A DNA stretch of 64,000 nucleotides from Bacteroidales bacterium (GCA_017394765.1 JAFPXF010000035.1:3310-67309), one strand, 5' to 3'; positions 1-11,074 are shown, numbered from the stretch's first letter. Numbers and translations: made by a program. Notes: generated from the letters alone by a model not told the origin.

Positions 1-671
1 TTGCAGCTCCACACGGCCTTGTCAACCTCCTCTTCAATGGTGGAGGTGGTGGCGGAGTTGCCGATGTTGGTGTTGATTTTCACGAGGAAGTTGCGCCCAA
101 TGATCATCGGCTCGCTCTCCGGGTGGTTGATGTTGGCGGGCAGCACGGCGCGTCCGGCGGCAATCTCGTCGCGCACAAACTCAGGGGTGATGTGCGTGTC
201 GATGCCTAACTCCGCGCAGTTCATATTCTCGCGGATGGCCACATACTCCATCTCCGGAGTGACGATGCCGGCCTTGGCGTAGGCCATCTGGGTAATCTGC
301 TTGCCGGCCTTGGCACGGTACGGCAGAGCGATGTGCTCGAAACGCAGGTGGTCGAGACTGTGGTCGTCGCGGCGCATCCGGCCGTACTCACTGCTGATTT
401 CGGGCAACTGCTCCACATTGCCGCGCTCCAGTATCCAAGGCTCGCGCATACGGGCCAATCCCTTCTTGAGGTCAATGGTGATGTTGGGGTCGCTGAACGG
501 ACCGCTGGTGTCGTAAATCAAGACCGGGTCGTTGGGGGTGGTCACCTTCTCCCCGTCCACGATGTTGACCGTCGGGGTGAGGTTCACCTTCTGCATTCCC
601 ACCTTGATGAACGGGAACTTTTTTCCTTGTATATAGTGTTTTTCGCGCTTGGCGTAATAGGTGTCTTCCAT
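1..671 (-). CDS. thiC: Phosphomethylpyrimidine synthase ThiC (partial, 3' end off window)
   Basis: The reverse strand from the ATG at 671 reads [19 protein letters not shown] and continues with the conserved ThiC N-terminal half, including VREIAAGRA-like (here [20 protein letters not shown]) and the [18 protein letters not shown] stretch. ThiC is the radical-SAM enzyme that turns aminoimidazole ribotide into the hydroxymethylpyrimidine phosphate half of thiamine. About 223 residues are present. The C-terminal CxxC-type iron-sulfur cluster region lies beyond position 1, so it cannot be checked. It is the last visible gene of the thiS-thiE-thiG-thiC operon, 77 AT-rich bases after thiG, and should be under the TPP riboswitch upstream of thiS. 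The family assignment is secure. Confidence 0.95.
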   Translation of the reverse strand, partial: MEDTYYAKREKHYIQGKKFPFIKVGMQKVNLTPTVNIVDGEKVTTPNDPVLIYDTSGPFSDPNITIDLKKGLARMREPWILERGNVEQLPEISSEYGRMRRDDHSLDHLRFEHIALPYRAKAGKQITQMAYAKAGIVTPEMEYVAIRENMNCAELGIDTHITPEFVRDEIAAGRAVLPANINHPESEPMIIGRNFLVKINTNIGNSATTSTIEEEVDKAVWSC

Positions 672-748
672 ACTGAATTATTAAGTTGTTAAATTATTAA
701 ACTATTAATTATTAAGATGTTGAGATTAATTGTGGGTGATGGGGGTGT

Positions 749-1522
749 TTATGACAGGAAGGCGGTGAGGGGTGAGCTGGCCTCAGCCTCGAAGGTGTTG
801 CTCACGGCACCCAGTCCGGCTTCGTATGCGCGGCGACCGGCGATGACGGCCTCCTTGAAGGCGACGGCCATCTCCACGGGGTTGCCGGCCACGGCGATGG
901 CCGTGTTCACCAAGCAGGCGTCAGCGCCCATCTCCATCGCCTCGGCGGCGTGGCTCGGGGCCCCGATGCCAGCGTCCACCACCACCGGGATGGTGGCCTG
1001 TTCGATGATGATGCGCAGGAAATCGCGGGTTTGCAAGCCCTTGTTGGTGCCGATGGGAGCGCCGAGTGGCATCACGGTGGCGGCCCCCGCCTCTTCCAGA
1101 TGCTTGCAGAGGGTGGGATCGGCCTGACAGTAGGGCAGCACCACAAAGCCCATCTTCACCAGCTGCTCGGTGGCTTTCAAAGTCTCCACAGAGTCGGGCA
1201 GCAGATAGCGGGGGTCGGGGTGTATTTCCAGTTTGAGCCAGTTGGTGCCGAAAGCCTCGCGCGCCATTTGGGCGGCAAAGACCGCCTCCTCGGCATCGCG
1301 CACGCCCGACGTGTTGGGCAGAAGCTGGATGTGGGGGTGGACAATGTGCTTGAGCATATCATCCTCCTGATCGCCCAGTTCGATGCGTTTCATCGCCACC
1401 GTCACCATCTCGGTGCCGGAAGCCAGGATGGATTGTTCCATCACTTCGTTGGATTTGAATTTGCCCGTGCCCAGAAAAAGGCGGGATTCAAATTCGCGTC
1501 CTGCAATAATCAGTTTTTTCAT
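749..1522 (-). CDS. thiG: Thiazole synthase ThiG
   Basis: This 257-residue protein has the normal ThiG length and starts [20 protein letters not shown], the family N-terminus. ThiG condenses deoxyxylulose phosphate, a glycine- or tyrosine-derived imine and sulfur from ThiS thiocarboxylate into the thiazole phosphate of thiamine. Visible family features are the TVAMKRIEL segment carrying the imine-forming lysine, the [15 protein letters not shown] stretch, and the phosphate-binding [18 protein letters not shown] segment near the C-terminus. It lies between thiE and thiC on the same strand, so sulfur carrier, thiazole synthase, coupling enzyme and pyrimidine synthase are co-transcribed. ThiH or ThiO, ThiF and ThiD are not in the window. 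Confidence 0.96.
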   Translation of the reverse strand: MKKLIIAGREFESRLFLGTGKFKSNEVMEQSILASGTEMVTVAMKRIELGDQEDDMLKHIVHPHIQLLPNTSGVRDAEEAVFAAQMAREAFGTNWLKLEIHPDPRYLLPDSVETLKATEQLVKMGFVVLPYCQADPTLCKHLEEAGAATVMPLGAPIGTNKGLQTRDFLRIIIEQATIPVVVDAGIGAPSHAAEAMEMGADACLVNTAIAVAGNPVEMAVAFKEAVIAGRRAYEAGLGAVSNTFEAEASSPLTAFLS

Positions 1523-1564
1523 ATTCGTAGTTTTTTAATCTTTCTTTCAATAAAAACATAACAT

Positions 1565-2194
1565 TTACCTCATCGCCGACACCACCTGCTCCATCATCGC
1601 CACAGGGTCGGGGGCGTGGAGCATCATACCGGAGAGGGCAATGCCCGTGACACCGGTGCCCAGTATTTCAGGAATGTCGGGCAATGTGATGCCGCCGATG
1701 GCCACGATGGGCAAATCAATGCCATTCTGCCGCATCTGGCGTGTAATGTCGCGGTAGCCGTCGAGACCAAGCACAGGGCTGAGGTTCTTTTTGGTTTCGG
1801 TGAAGCGGAAGGGACCGCAGCCGATGTAGTCGGCACCTGCCTGATGCAGGTGACGGATGTCGTCGAAGGTGTTGGCGGTGCCGCCGATGATGAAGTCGGG
1901 ACCCAGGATGCGGCGCGCTTCATCCACGGGCATATCGTTTTTGCCGAGATGGACCCCGTCGGCACCGATTTTTTTCACCAACTCCACATGGTCGTCAATG
2001 ACAAATACAGCGCCATAACGGCGACAGAGTGCCTGTACGGGCAACGCCATCGCCTCCACCTCGTCCGGCGAGGCATCTTTCATTCGCAGCTGAATCCATC
2101 GGCAACCGCCCTCCAACGCCATCTTGGCACTGTCAAGGTAGCCGTGACGCTCCGTGAAGTGCGTGATAAACTGAAGTTTCACCTGATCATCCAT
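1565..2194 (-). CDS. thiE: Thiamine phosphate synthase ThiE
   Basis: ThiE couples hydroxymethylpyrimidine diphosphate with thiazole phosphate to give thiamine phosphate. The 209-residue TIM-barrel protein shows the family motifs WIQLRMKD, VFVIDDHVELVKKIGADGVHLGK, IIGGTANT, ADYIGCGPFRFTETKK and VAIGGITLPDIPEIL. I take the ATG at 2194 (MDDQVKLQF) as the start: it is one base after the thiS stop codon. The longer reading frame up to 2227 would overlap thiS and adds eleven residues with no family resemblance. The tight spacing suggests translational coupling with thiS. Regulation should come from the upstream TPP riboswitch. Confidence 0.95.
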   Translation of the reverse strand: MDDQVKLQFITHFTERHGYLDSAKMALEGGCRWIQLRMKDASPDEVEAMALPVQALCRRYGAVFVIDDHVELVKKIGADGVHLGKNDMPVDEARRILGPDFIIGGTANTFDDIRHLHQAGADYIGCGPFRFTETKKNLSPVLGLDGYRDITRQMRQNGIDLPIVAIGGITLPDIPEILGTGVTGIALSGMMLHAPDPVAMMEQVVSAMR

Positions 2195-2195
2195 A

Positions 2196-2393
2196 TTAAC
2201 CTCCGCAAACGGCCTTGATGACGACAATGTGCGTGCCCTCGGTCAGAAGAAAGGCATCCCAGTCAGTGCGGGGCACCAGTTTGTTGTCCGCTGCCACGGC
2301 AATGCCTTTGTCGGGAAGAGAGAGTTCTTGGGCCAGCTGTTGGAGAGTTCGGGCCTCTGTGTCGATTTCCTTGTTGTTGAAAAACAGTTTCAT
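2196..2393 (-). CDS. thiS: Sulfur carrier protein ThiS
   Basis: This is a 65-residue ubiquitin-like protein starting MKLFFNNKEI and ending in the diagnostic AVCGG, whose terminal Gly-Gly is adenylated and converted to a thiocarboxylate that donates sulfur to ThiG. A second ATG one codon upstream (2396) is an equally possible start. A much longer open frame runs up to 2528, but it passes through the TPP riboswitch and is not credible as coding sequence. It is the first gene of the thiS-thiE-thiG-thiC operon, about 60 bases downstream of the riboswitch. Confidence 0.93.
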   Translation of the reverse strand: MKLFFNNKEIDTEARTLQQLAQELSLPDKGIAVAADNKLVPRTDWDAFLLTEGTHIVVIKAVCGG

Positions 2394-2454
2394 CATCTTT
2401 GTTTTTAAATGTGCAAAGAGTGCCAACAAGTTACTGAATATCAGCAGAAGATCC

Positions 2455-2527
2455 AACATCCCTACGGCAGTACTAACTGCATCAGGTTCAACGGGTCTAA
2501 TCTCAGCCCATGCGGGCACCCCTTTCA
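2455..2527 (-). promoter_or_regulatory. TPP riboswitch (THI element)
   Basis: On the reverse strand the sequence contains the conserved THI-box elements in order: GGGGTGCCCGCATGGGC, then CTGAGAT, then ACCCGTTGAACCTGATGCAG, then a short stem and CGTAGGGA. These form the pyrimidine- and pyrophosphate-sensing arms of the TPP aptamer. It sits directly downstream of a -7 box at 2537-2544 and about 60 bases ahead of thiS, so it should repress the thiSEGC operon when thiamine diphosphate is abundant. I did not resolve whether the expression platform acts on transcription or translation. Confidence 0.95.
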
Positions 2528-2536
2528 AATCGGCGG

Positions 2537-2544
2537 CAAAGATA
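2537..2544 (-). promoter_or_regulatory. -7 promoter box for the thiamine operon
   Basis: The reverse strand reads TATCTTTG, a perfect match to the Bacteroidota -7 consensus TAnnTTTG. Transcription would start about ten bases before the TPP aptamer. No clear -33 TTTG was seen. Confidence 0.7.
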
Positions 2545-2557
2545 AGATTTTTTTGTG

Positions 2558-2565
2558 TAATTTTG
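2558..2565 (+). promoter_or_regulatory. -7 promoter box for the 2590-6924 gene group
   Basis: TAATTTTG matches TAnnTTTG and lies 24 bases before the ATG at 2590. It diverges from the thiamine operon promoter, with only 13 bases between the two boxes. Confidence 0.6.
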
Positions 2566-2589
2566 CCGCCTTAAAAAAATGTACGGAAC

Positions 2590-3219
2590 ATGTACCTGGA
2601 CGAAGAGCTTTTTATAGACTTTTTGGATGTCAAAGAGATTCTTTGGACAGGCATCAATTTTGCCAAGGCCCATTTCACCCGAAAGGGTTTTGATTTCACC
2701 CAAGAGGTCTTGCAGCGTTATTTTCAGGAATGGAATACATTGATTATCAATGATCAGAAGAAGTACGATATTCGTATGAGCTTCCGTAAGCCCATGATGG
2801 CCTACAATCTTGCATTGGTAACCAAAACCAACAAGGGATTGAAAGCGTCGCACATGATCAAACACTATATCGACATCAAGGATGTGTTGTCCGATGATCA
2901 GGTGTGTGAATACATGGCCACGCTTGATTTGCCTGACACACATCGTTATGCGCTGATGTTCCTGGTGGAGTCCTTCGACGATGCCACCAAAATGGCATCC
3001 GTATGGGTGGTAATCGCGAGGACTGCAGATGGAAAGGTGGCGCTGTGCGAAAAATTCCTCAAGACACCGGGAGGGCTCGGTACTCGAAACTATTGGGCCC
3101 GTGCATTTTACAACCTGTTGTACGACATTAGGACATACGCTTTCCTGCGGTGGGAGAACATGGTGCAGCGCCAGGCTGAGAAACCCGCCTCGGAAGAGCA
3201 TTTTTTTAACCAATTATAA
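2590..3219 (+). CDS. Conserved-looking hypothetical protein, 209 aa
   Basis: I do not recognise this protein. It starts MYLDEELFIDFLDVKEIL at the first in-frame ATG after a good -7 box, has no signal peptide or membrane segment, and is mixed charged/hydrophobic, consistent with a soluble cytoplasmic protein. A central stretch (MAYNLALVTKTNKGLKASH, about residues 75-93) and an aromatic C-terminal segment (NYWARAFYNLLYDIRTYAF) stand out as possible structural cores. It ends six bases before the phosphomannomutase gene, so the two are almost certainly co-transcribed. Codon use matches its neighbours. Being first in the operon hints at a link to sugar phosphate metabolism, but no function can be assigned. 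Confidence 0.8.
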   Translation: MYLDEELFIDFLDVKEILWTGINFAKAHFTRKGFDFTQEVLQRYFQEWNTLIINDQKKYDIRMSFRKPMMAYNLALVTKTNKGLKASHMIKHYIDIKDVLSDDQVCEYMATLDLPDTHRYALMFLVESFDDATKMASVWVVIARTADGKVALCEKFLKTPGGLGTRNYWARAFYNLLYDIRTYAFLRWENMVQRQAEKPASEEHFFNQL

Positions 3220-3225
3220 CAAAAT

Positions 3226-4572
3226 ATGGGAGCATTTAAAGCATACGATTTCCGTGGTGCATTCGGAAAAGATTTTGACACAGACACCGTCTATAAATTC
3301 GGTTTCTTCCTGCCTGATCTTTTGAAAGCCGACAAGGTTTTGGTGGGACGCGATATGCGTGTTTCCACACCCCAGATGTTTGAGGCCCTCTCTGCCGGTA
3401 TCACTGATGCGGGTGCCGATGTTTATGATATGGGCTTGACCACCACCCCGATGGTGTATTATTTCACTGCGCGGCATGGCTTCGACGCATCAGTGATGAT
3501 TACAGCGTCGCACAATCCTAAAGATCACAATGGATTGAAAGTTTCTCGCACCAACGCCCTGCCTGTCGGTTACGACACGGGCTTGGGCGAACTGGAACGC
3601 TGCATCCGGGAGGAAAAAGTGGTGCCTGCTGCGAAAAAGGGCCGTATTATCGCCCATGATGTGAAAGCGGAATACCTCGAATTCCAGATGCGCTACCACA
3701 GTGATCTCTCCAACTTACGCATCGTGATGGATTGCAGCCATGGCATGGCCTCCATACTTGTGAAGGATATTTTCGGCACCGCGCCAACCTATCTCTTCGA
3801 TGCCCTTGACGGCACTTTCCCTAACCATGACGCCAATCCGTTGGAACCCAAGAATGTAGTCGCTCTCCAAGAGAAGGTGCGCGAAACCAAGGCCGATATC
3901 GGCGTCATTTTCGACGGCGACGCCGATCGCGTCATGTTTGTAGATGAGAAGGGCGATTTCATCCCGCCCGACCTGATGATTGCCCTGTTGGGACACTATT
4001 TTATCGAGGAGAAACACTATCCCGGCAAGGTTTTGCAAGACATCCGAACCTCCAAGTCCGTGGCGGAATATATCGAGAAGATGGGCGGCGAGATGGAGAT
4101 CTGGCGTGTGGGACGCGCCTATGCAGCCCTCAAGCTCCGTGAAATCGACGGGGCCTTCGGCGGCGAGTTTGCTGGGCACTATTATTTCCGCGACTTCTTT
4201 TATTCAGACTCCGCCATGATTGCTTCGCAAGTGCTGCTCCACGTCTTCAGCCAAATGAAGGAGAAGGGCTTTACGGTGTCGCAGGTGATCGGAAACGTCA
4301 AGCAATACGCCAACTCGGGCGAAATCAACTTTACCATCCAGAAAAAGAGGGAAGCCATGGATGCTGTGAAGGAGTTCTTCTGCAGCCAAGAGACACCCGT
4401 CCGCTTCATGGATTTCGACGGCTATCGCGTGGAGTTCCAAGATTGGTGGTTCAATATCCGCCCTTCGAACACGGAACCTTACCTGCGCCTGCTGCTGGAG
4501 GCCCGCACGCAAGAGATGCTGGACGAAAAATTATCGACCATCAGGACTATTTTACAAGATTATCAAGAATAA
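3226..4572 (+). CDS. manB: Phosphomannomutase / phosphoglucomutase
   Basis: This 448-residue enzyme belongs to the alpha-D-phosphohexomutase family, which interconverts hexose 1- and 6-phosphates through a phosphoserine. The N-terminal FKAYDFRG signature, the catalytic serine loop ITASHNPKDHNG, the metal-binding FDGDADRVMF loop, the sugar-specificity segment GEFAGHYYF and the C-terminal phosphate-binding RPSNTEPYLRLLLEA are all present in the usual order and the length is normal. GEFAGH rather than GEMSGH is within the variation seen in the family. It should supply mannose 1-phosphate or glucose 1-phosphate for GDP-mannose and polysaccharide synthesis. Mannose versus glucose preference cannot be settled from sequence. 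It is 15 bases upstream of metH. Confidence 0.92.
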   Translation: MGAFKAYDFRGAFGKDFDTDTVYKFGFFLPDLLKADKVLVGRDMRVSTPQMFEALSAGITDAGADVYDMGLTTTPMVYYFTARHGFDASVMITASHNPKDHNGLKVSRTNALPVGYDTGLGELERCIREEKVVPAAKKGRIIAHDVKAEYLEFQMRYHSDLSNLRIVMDCSHGMASILVKDIFGTAPTYLFDALDGTFPNHDANPLEPKNVVALQEKVRETKADIGVIFDGDADRVMFVDEKGDFIPPDLMIALLGHYFIEEKHYPGKVLQDIRTSKSVAEYIEKMGGEMEIWRVGRAYAALKLREIDGAFGGEFAGHYYFRDFFYSDSAMIASQVLLHVFSQMKEKGFTVSQVIGNVKQYANSGEINFTIQKKREAMDAVKEFFCSQETPVRFMDFDGYRVEFQDWWFNIRPSNTEPYLRLLLEARTQEMLDEKLSTIRTILQDYQE

Positions 4573-4587
4573 GAAACATAACGGACA

Positions 4588-6924
<2,337 letters not shown>

Positions 6925-6956
6925 GACCGGAGTCTGCTTTGGCTATGACAAGCCAT

Positions 6957-8456
6957 CTATTTGTTCAATTGGATCCGCATCACCGTTCCTTGGTCGATGA
7001 CGGAGGATTTCACGAAGAGTTTTCCCTTGTGGTATTCGTTGATGATACGGCGTGCCAAAGTCAGGCCGAGTCCCCAGCCACGGCTCTTGGAGGTGAAGCC
7101 GGGAGAGAAAATGCGCTTCTGCATTTTGTTCGGAATACCCTTGCCCGTGTCGGTGATATCAACAAACACCTTGCTTTTCTCTTCGGTGACATCAATGGTG
7201 ATGGCTCCCTTGCCATCCATGGCGTCCACGGAGTTTTTGCATAGATTCTCGATGACCCATTCGAACAAATAGCGGTTCAAGGGCAACACAATGCTGTGCT
7301 CGGGCTTGTGGAATGTGATGGAGACCATGGAAGAGATACGCGACTGCAGGTATTGGCTGAACTCATCAATGACGGTCACCAGATCGGTGGACTCCAGAAC
7401 AGGTGCCGAGCCGATCTTGGAGAATCGCTGGGCGATGGTTTCCAAACGGTGTACATCCTTGCCGATTTCGGTGGGTACGGATTGGTCAATGGGCATCTCT
7501 TTGAGCAACTCAGTCCAGGCCATCAACGAGGAAATGGGCGTGCCCAATTGGTGGGCGGTCTCCTTGCTCATGCCCACCCACACACGGTTCTGCTCGGACC
7601 GACGGGATGTGCTGAACAGCAAATAGCCGATGATGAGGAATATAAAAATGAACCCGAATTGGATGAAGGGGAAAAACCGCAGCTGTTTCAAAACGGATGA
7701 CTCTTCGTAAAAGACATAACACCGGCCTCTGTCCACCAAGTCAAGCTCGATAGGTGGAATCTGGTCCTTCATGTCCTTCAACCGCTTGCTGAGGAGCACG
7801 GGATCTTGCAGGGTCAACGTGTCGATATTGCCGGCGTTGAGCACGTTGCGCTGGGTGCTGTCGGTGATGATGACCGGTACGGTGGCGGAGTTGATGACGG
7901 TTTCCTGGAAGAAAGCGTTAACCAGAGTGTCGATGACAACATGGAGGTCCACGACGGCAGGCATCTCTTGATAATAGACAGTCACATAATCGCGGCCATA
8001 GTAGGCAAGCCGCAGACTGTCGAATCCGGAGCGGAGGTCTCCGAGTTCGCGCACATTACGCATCTGAAGGATGGAGTCGGGAAGGTTGACGGCGGCATCG
8101 ATGTCTCCGTTCCGGCCCACTACAATGAGGGGTATGGAGGTGTTGGCGGAGATGATGTTTTGATAGAATGTGAGGTCTTCATCCCAAGAGGCCTGCGTGA
8201 CTTTCTTGATGGCTCCGGCTACAATACGGGCGTTGTTGCCCACATCGACCTTGATGGAGTGGAAGAAACGGTCGGTTTCGTTGACAAACTGCGCTTTATA
8301 CGAGATGGCGCCAGCCCAGATTTCGATGCGCTTGCGCTCCTCTTGGGCGATATTGCCGATGAGTTTGTTGGAATAAACAAGGATAAGGACAAACACAATG
8401 GCCGCTGTGATGAAGAGCAGCCATTTCCACCGAGTGGTATGGAGTTTGTCGTTCAT
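6957..8456 (-). CDS. Membrane sensor histidine kinase
   Basis: This is a 499-residue kinase with one N-terminal membrane segment (about 11-30), a periplasmic sensor region of about 230 residues, a second membrane segment (about 262-282) and a cytoplasmic kinase core. The phosphoacceptor is His302 in SKETAHQLGTP. The N box is NLCKNSVDAM, the G1 box DTGKGIP and the F/G2 region FSPGFTSKSRGWGLGL, so all catalytic motifs are intact. There is no HAMP domain clearly visible and no response regulator in the window. It lies six bases downstream of moxR and 15 bases separate moxR from the SurA-like gene, so it is probably transcribed with them. That context suggests envelope sensing, but the signal is unknown. 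It converges on metH. Confidence 0.92.
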   Translation of the reverse strand: MNDKLHTTRWKWLLFITAAIVFVLILVYSNKLIGNIAQEERKRIEIWAGAISYKAQFVNETDRFFHSIKVDVGNNARIVAGAIKKVTQASWDEDLTFYQNIISANTSIPLIVVGRNGDIDAAVNLPDSILQMRNVRELGDLRSGFDSLRLAYYGRDYVTVYYQEMPAVVDLHVVIDTLVNAFFQETVINSATVPVIITDSTQRNVLNAGNIDTLTLQDPVLLSKRLKDMKDQIPPIELDLVDRGRCYVFYEESSVLKQLRFFPFIQFGFIFIFLIIGYLLFSTSRRSEQNRVWVGMSKETAHQLGTPISSLMAWTELLKEMPIDQSVPTEIGKDVHRLETIAQRFSKIGSAPVLESTDLVTVIDEFSQYLQSRISSMVSITFHKPEHSIVLPLNRYLFEWVIENLCKNSVDAMDGKGAITIDVTEEKSKVFVDITDTGKGIPNKMQKRIFSPGFTSKSRGWGLGLTLARRIINEYHKGKLFVKSSVIDQGTVMRIQLNK

Positions 8457-8462
8457 GATGGC

Positions 8463-9443
8463 TTATTCTGCGGCGGCGAGCAGCTTGTCGATGATCTGTT
8501 CGACAGTGATGCCTTCGGCTTCTGCCTTGTAGTTCTTGATGATACGGTGGCGCAGGATGTTGTGGGCCACGGCTTTCACGTCCTCAATGTCGGGCGAGTA
8601 CTTGCCGTCGAGCACAGCGTGCGTGCGTGCGCCGATGATGAGGAATTGGGAAGCACGCGGACCGGCACCCCAGGAGAGGTAGTCGTTGGCCCACGGGTGG
8701 GCAAGCTTTGTGCCCGGACGGGTGAGTGTGGAGAGCTTCACGGCATAGCGATAGACGTTCTCCGGTACAGGAATCTTCTGCAGCAACTTTTGATAGAAGA
8801 TGATGTCCTCAACGGTCAGTACGCGATCGGGTTCCCGCATGGCACCGTGGATGGTGCTCTTTACAATCTGCTGTTCCTCCTCCACGGAAGGATAGTCCAG
8901 CATGATGTTGAACATGAAACGGTCCTGCTGGGCTTCGGGCAGAGGATAGGTTCCCTCTTGCTCGATGGGGTTCTGGGTGGCCAACACGAAGAAGGGGTCA
9001 GGCAAGGCGTATGTGGTGCCGTTCATGCTGACAGAACGCTCCTGCATGGCCTCCAACAGAGCGGATTGCGTCTTGGGAGGCGTGCGGTTGATCTCGTCTG
9101 CCAAGACGATGTTGGCAAAGATGGGGCCCTTGACAAACTTGAAGTTGCGGCTGTCATCGAGAATCTCGGCACCCATGATGTCGGATGGCATCAAGTCGGG
9201 AGTGAACTGGATACGGTTGTAACTCATATCGACTGCCTTGGCAATCGTGGTGATCATCAAGGTTTTGGCCAGTCCCGGCACACCGATGAGCAGCGCATGG
9301 CTGCGACTGAACATGGCCATGAGGATGTTCTTCACCACTTCGTCTTGACCCACAATGACTTTTGCGATCTCCTGCCGGAGTTGTTTGTATTTGTCAACGA
9401 AAGCTGCAATGGCTTCCACATCGTTCTTAGTGTTCAAATCCAT
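8463..9443 (-). CDS. MoxR-family AAA+ ATPase
   Basis: This 326-residue protein has the MoxR-type Walker A loop GVPGLAKT, Walker B LADEINRTPPKTQSALLEAM, sensor 1 FVLATQNPIEQEGTYPLPEA and a C-terminal lid ending in ILRHRIIKNY. MoxR ATPases act as chaperones that help assemble or activate membrane and exported protein complexes, usually together with a VWA-domain partner. In many Bacteroidota the moxR gene heads a DUF58/VWA/BatABCDE cluster. Here no DUF58 or VWA gene follows; instead a sensor kinase does, and a SurA-like foldase gene precedes it. The substrate is therefore unknown. The start ATG at 9443 gives a family-length N-terminus. Confidence 0.93.
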   Translation of the reverse strand: MDLNTKNDVEAIAAFVDKYKQLRQEIAKVIVGQDEVVKNILMAMFSRSHALLIGVPGLAKTLMITTIAKAVDMSYNRIQFTPDLMPSDIMGAEILDDSRNFKFVKGPIFANIVLADEINRTPPKTQSALLEAMQERSVSMNGTTYALPDPFFVLATQNPIEQEGTYPLPEAQQDRFMFNIMLDYPSVEEEQQIVKSTIHGAMREPDRVLTVEDIIFYQKLLQKIPVPENVYRYAVKLSTLTRPGTKLAHPWANDYLSWGAGPRASQFLIIGARTHAVLDGKYSPDIEDVKAVAHNILRHRIIKNYKAEAEGITVEQIIDKLLAAAE

Positions 9444-9458
9444 AGTTTGTTTTGGGTT

Positions 9459-10820
9459 TTACGGAATCTGCCATTTGGTAACGAAATCACAGTCCCGATA
9501 TTGTTCGTTTAATTTTATACTCGTAACTTTTACTTTGTCCACAACCCATTTCTGCAATGCGTTGTACTTCTTCTCCTCCAGCGCGGCGTTCTTGATCATG
9601 TCATAATCTTCCACAATGTTGGCCTTGTGCTCGGCCACTTTCTCCTTGAGGTAAATCAGACGGTAGGCCATGACGCCATCTTCGTTGACGAAAGGCACGC
9701 ATTCCGAATACTCGCCGGGGATGAGCTTGTTGATGGTCATGAAAGTGGTCTCGTCGAGCGACTGTTTGTCGAAGCTGTTGGAGTTGGTGTAGGGGTTGAC
9801 GGCCAGTCCGCCGTTGTCCTTGGAGGGCCCTTCGGAGAAGCGCTTGGCAGCTTCGGTGATGTCGAGCTTCTCGTTGATGACGATGGAGCGGATGCTGTCC
9901 AAATAGGTGATGGCGCGCACCTGCTCGTCTGTGGAAGGTTTGGGCTGGATGAGGATGTGCGCCACATGGATGGACTCACCCTTGCGTTCAATCATCTGGA
10001 TGATATGAAAACCGGCTTGCGTCTTGACGACGTGGGAGATCTCGCCGGTCTTGAGGTTGAAGGCGGCTGCCTCGAATTCGGGATAGAGGGTGCCGCGCTC
10101 CACAAAGCCCAGATCGCCGCCCTTGGAGGCACTGCCGGGGTCATCGGAGTAGAGACGCGCCAACATGGCGAATTTCTCACCACGGAGCACGCGCTCACGA
10201 TATCCGTTCAGCCGTGTCTTCACCGCTTCGACCTCCTCCTCGCTGACGGGCGGGATCTTGACGATCTCGCCAAATTGGAAGGTCGTGGGCACCATGGGCA
10301 TGCTGTCCGCGGAAATGTTGGCGGCGAACTGCTTCACCTCCGACGGCGTGATAGTGATGTTTCCCGTGATCTTGTACTGAACCTGCTCGATGAGGGCCTG
10401 TTCGTACATCATCTCACGCATCTCTTTCTTGATCTGCGACATCGGCTTGTGGAAATAGTTCTCGATGTACTTTTCGTCACCACCGACTTGCTGGAGAAAA
10501 TAGGCCATCCGCGTGTTGATGCGGTAGTCCACCTCCTCGTCGGAGACTTCAATGCTGTCCAGATCGGCCTGGTTGACCATCAGCTTGTTGAACACGAGGG
10601 TCTCCAAAATGAAACATTTGGTCTCGAAAGGATCTTCCACGGTCTTGAATTGCGAGGCGTAGTCTATGTAATGTTTCTCAAGGTCGGACTGCATGATGAT
10701 CTCCTTGCCGATGACGGCGATGATGCCGTCCACGGGCACACCACCGCCTTGGGTCCAGCCGACCGCCGGCAACACGGCGAACATGATCATGCACGCAATT
10801 TTTTTGAAGGTCCTATTCAT
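9459..10820 (-). CDS. SurA-like periplasmic peptidyl-prolyl isomerase with parvulin domains
   Basis: Starting at the ATG at 10820 gives a 453-residue protein with a clean signal peptide (MNRTFKKIACMIMFAVLP..GWTQ); the frame is open to 10910 but the extra 30 residues would bury that signal. Residues about 25-170 resemble the SurA N-terminal chaperone domain (VDGIIAVIGKEIIMQSDLEKH). A first parvulin domain is evident from ARLYSDDPGSASKGGDLGFV through GEISHVVKTQAGFHIIQM, and a second, degenerate one from IHVAHILIQPKPS onward (EGPSKDNGGL). The protein should chaperone unfolded outer-membrane proteins across the periplasm. It is the first gene of the set that continues with moxR and the sensor kinase. 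Confidence 0.9.
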   Translation of the reverse strand: MNRTFKKIACMIMFAVLPAVGWTQGGGVPVDGIIAVIGKEIIMQSDLEKHYIDYASQFKTVEDPFETKCFILETLVFNKLMVNQADLDSIEVSDEEVDYRINTRMAYFLQQVGGDEKYIENYFHKPMSQIKKEMREMMYEQALIEQVQYKITGNITITPSEVKQFAANISADSMPMVPTTFQFGEIVKIPPVSEEEVEAVKTRLNGYRERVLRGEKFAMLARLYSDDPGSASKGGDLGFVERGTLYPEFEAAAFNLKTGEISHVVKTQAGFHIIQMIERKGESIHVAHILIQPKPSTDEQVRAITYLDSIRSIVINEKLDITEAAKRFSEGPSKDNGGLAVNPYTNSNSFDKQSLDETTFMTINKLIPGEYSECVPFVNEDGVMAYRLIYLKEKVAEHKANIVEDYDMIKNAALEEKKYNALQKWVVDKVKVTSIKLNEQYRDCDFVTKWQIP

Positions 10821-10861
10821 TTTTTGCCTAAGGTGAGTTTTTGAAACAGGGGGCGAAAATA

Positions 10862-10891
10862 CAAAAAAAAGAAGACTTATGCCTTCTTTTA
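10862..10891 (-). terminator. Rho-independent terminator after rpmH
   Basis: The reverse strand has AAAAGAAG, a short loop with GCATAA, then CTTCTTTT continuing into a run of T. It lies 25 bases after the rpmH stop codon and would separate rpmH from the surA-like gene. Confidence 0.7.
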
Positions 10892-10915
10892 AATGTTTAA
10901 TCGCAGACAAGCAAA

Positions 10916-11074
10916 TTATTTTCTGCCCAGACTTTCGTCGGAAACCGTCAGTTTCTTTCTGCCTTTGGCTCTGCGTGCAGCCAGCACGCGGCGACCGTTG
11001 GCAGTGGACATTCTCTCTCTAAAACCATGCTTGTTTCTGCGTCTCTCGTTGGAGGGTTGAAATGTTCTTTTCAT
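10916..11074 (-). CDS. rpmH: 50S ribosomal protein L34
   Basis: The reverse strand encodes a 52-residue basic protein, [18 protein letters not shown] followed by [20 protein letters not shown] and [14 protein letters not shown]. This is the highly conserved L34 sequence (KRTFQPS, KHGFR.RM.T..GR.VL..RR.KGR..L) with a slightly longer C-terminal tail than E. coli L34. It is a structural protein of the large ribosomal subunit. Its own promoter box lies about 42 bases upstream and a terminator follows, so it appears monocistronic. The usual rnpA/dnaA neighbours of rpmH are not here. Confidence 0.97.
   Translation of the reverse strand: MKRTFQPSNERRRNKHGFRERMSTANGRRVLAARRAKGRKKLTVSDESLGRK

Noticed and set aside
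2196..2528. 110-codon version of thiS
   Set aside because: Its first 45 codons lie in the TPP riboswitch and its linker.
7806..9512. 568-codon plus-strand frame across the sensor kinase and moxR
   Set aside because: It covers two well-supported minus-strand genes and their junction; no domain is visible.
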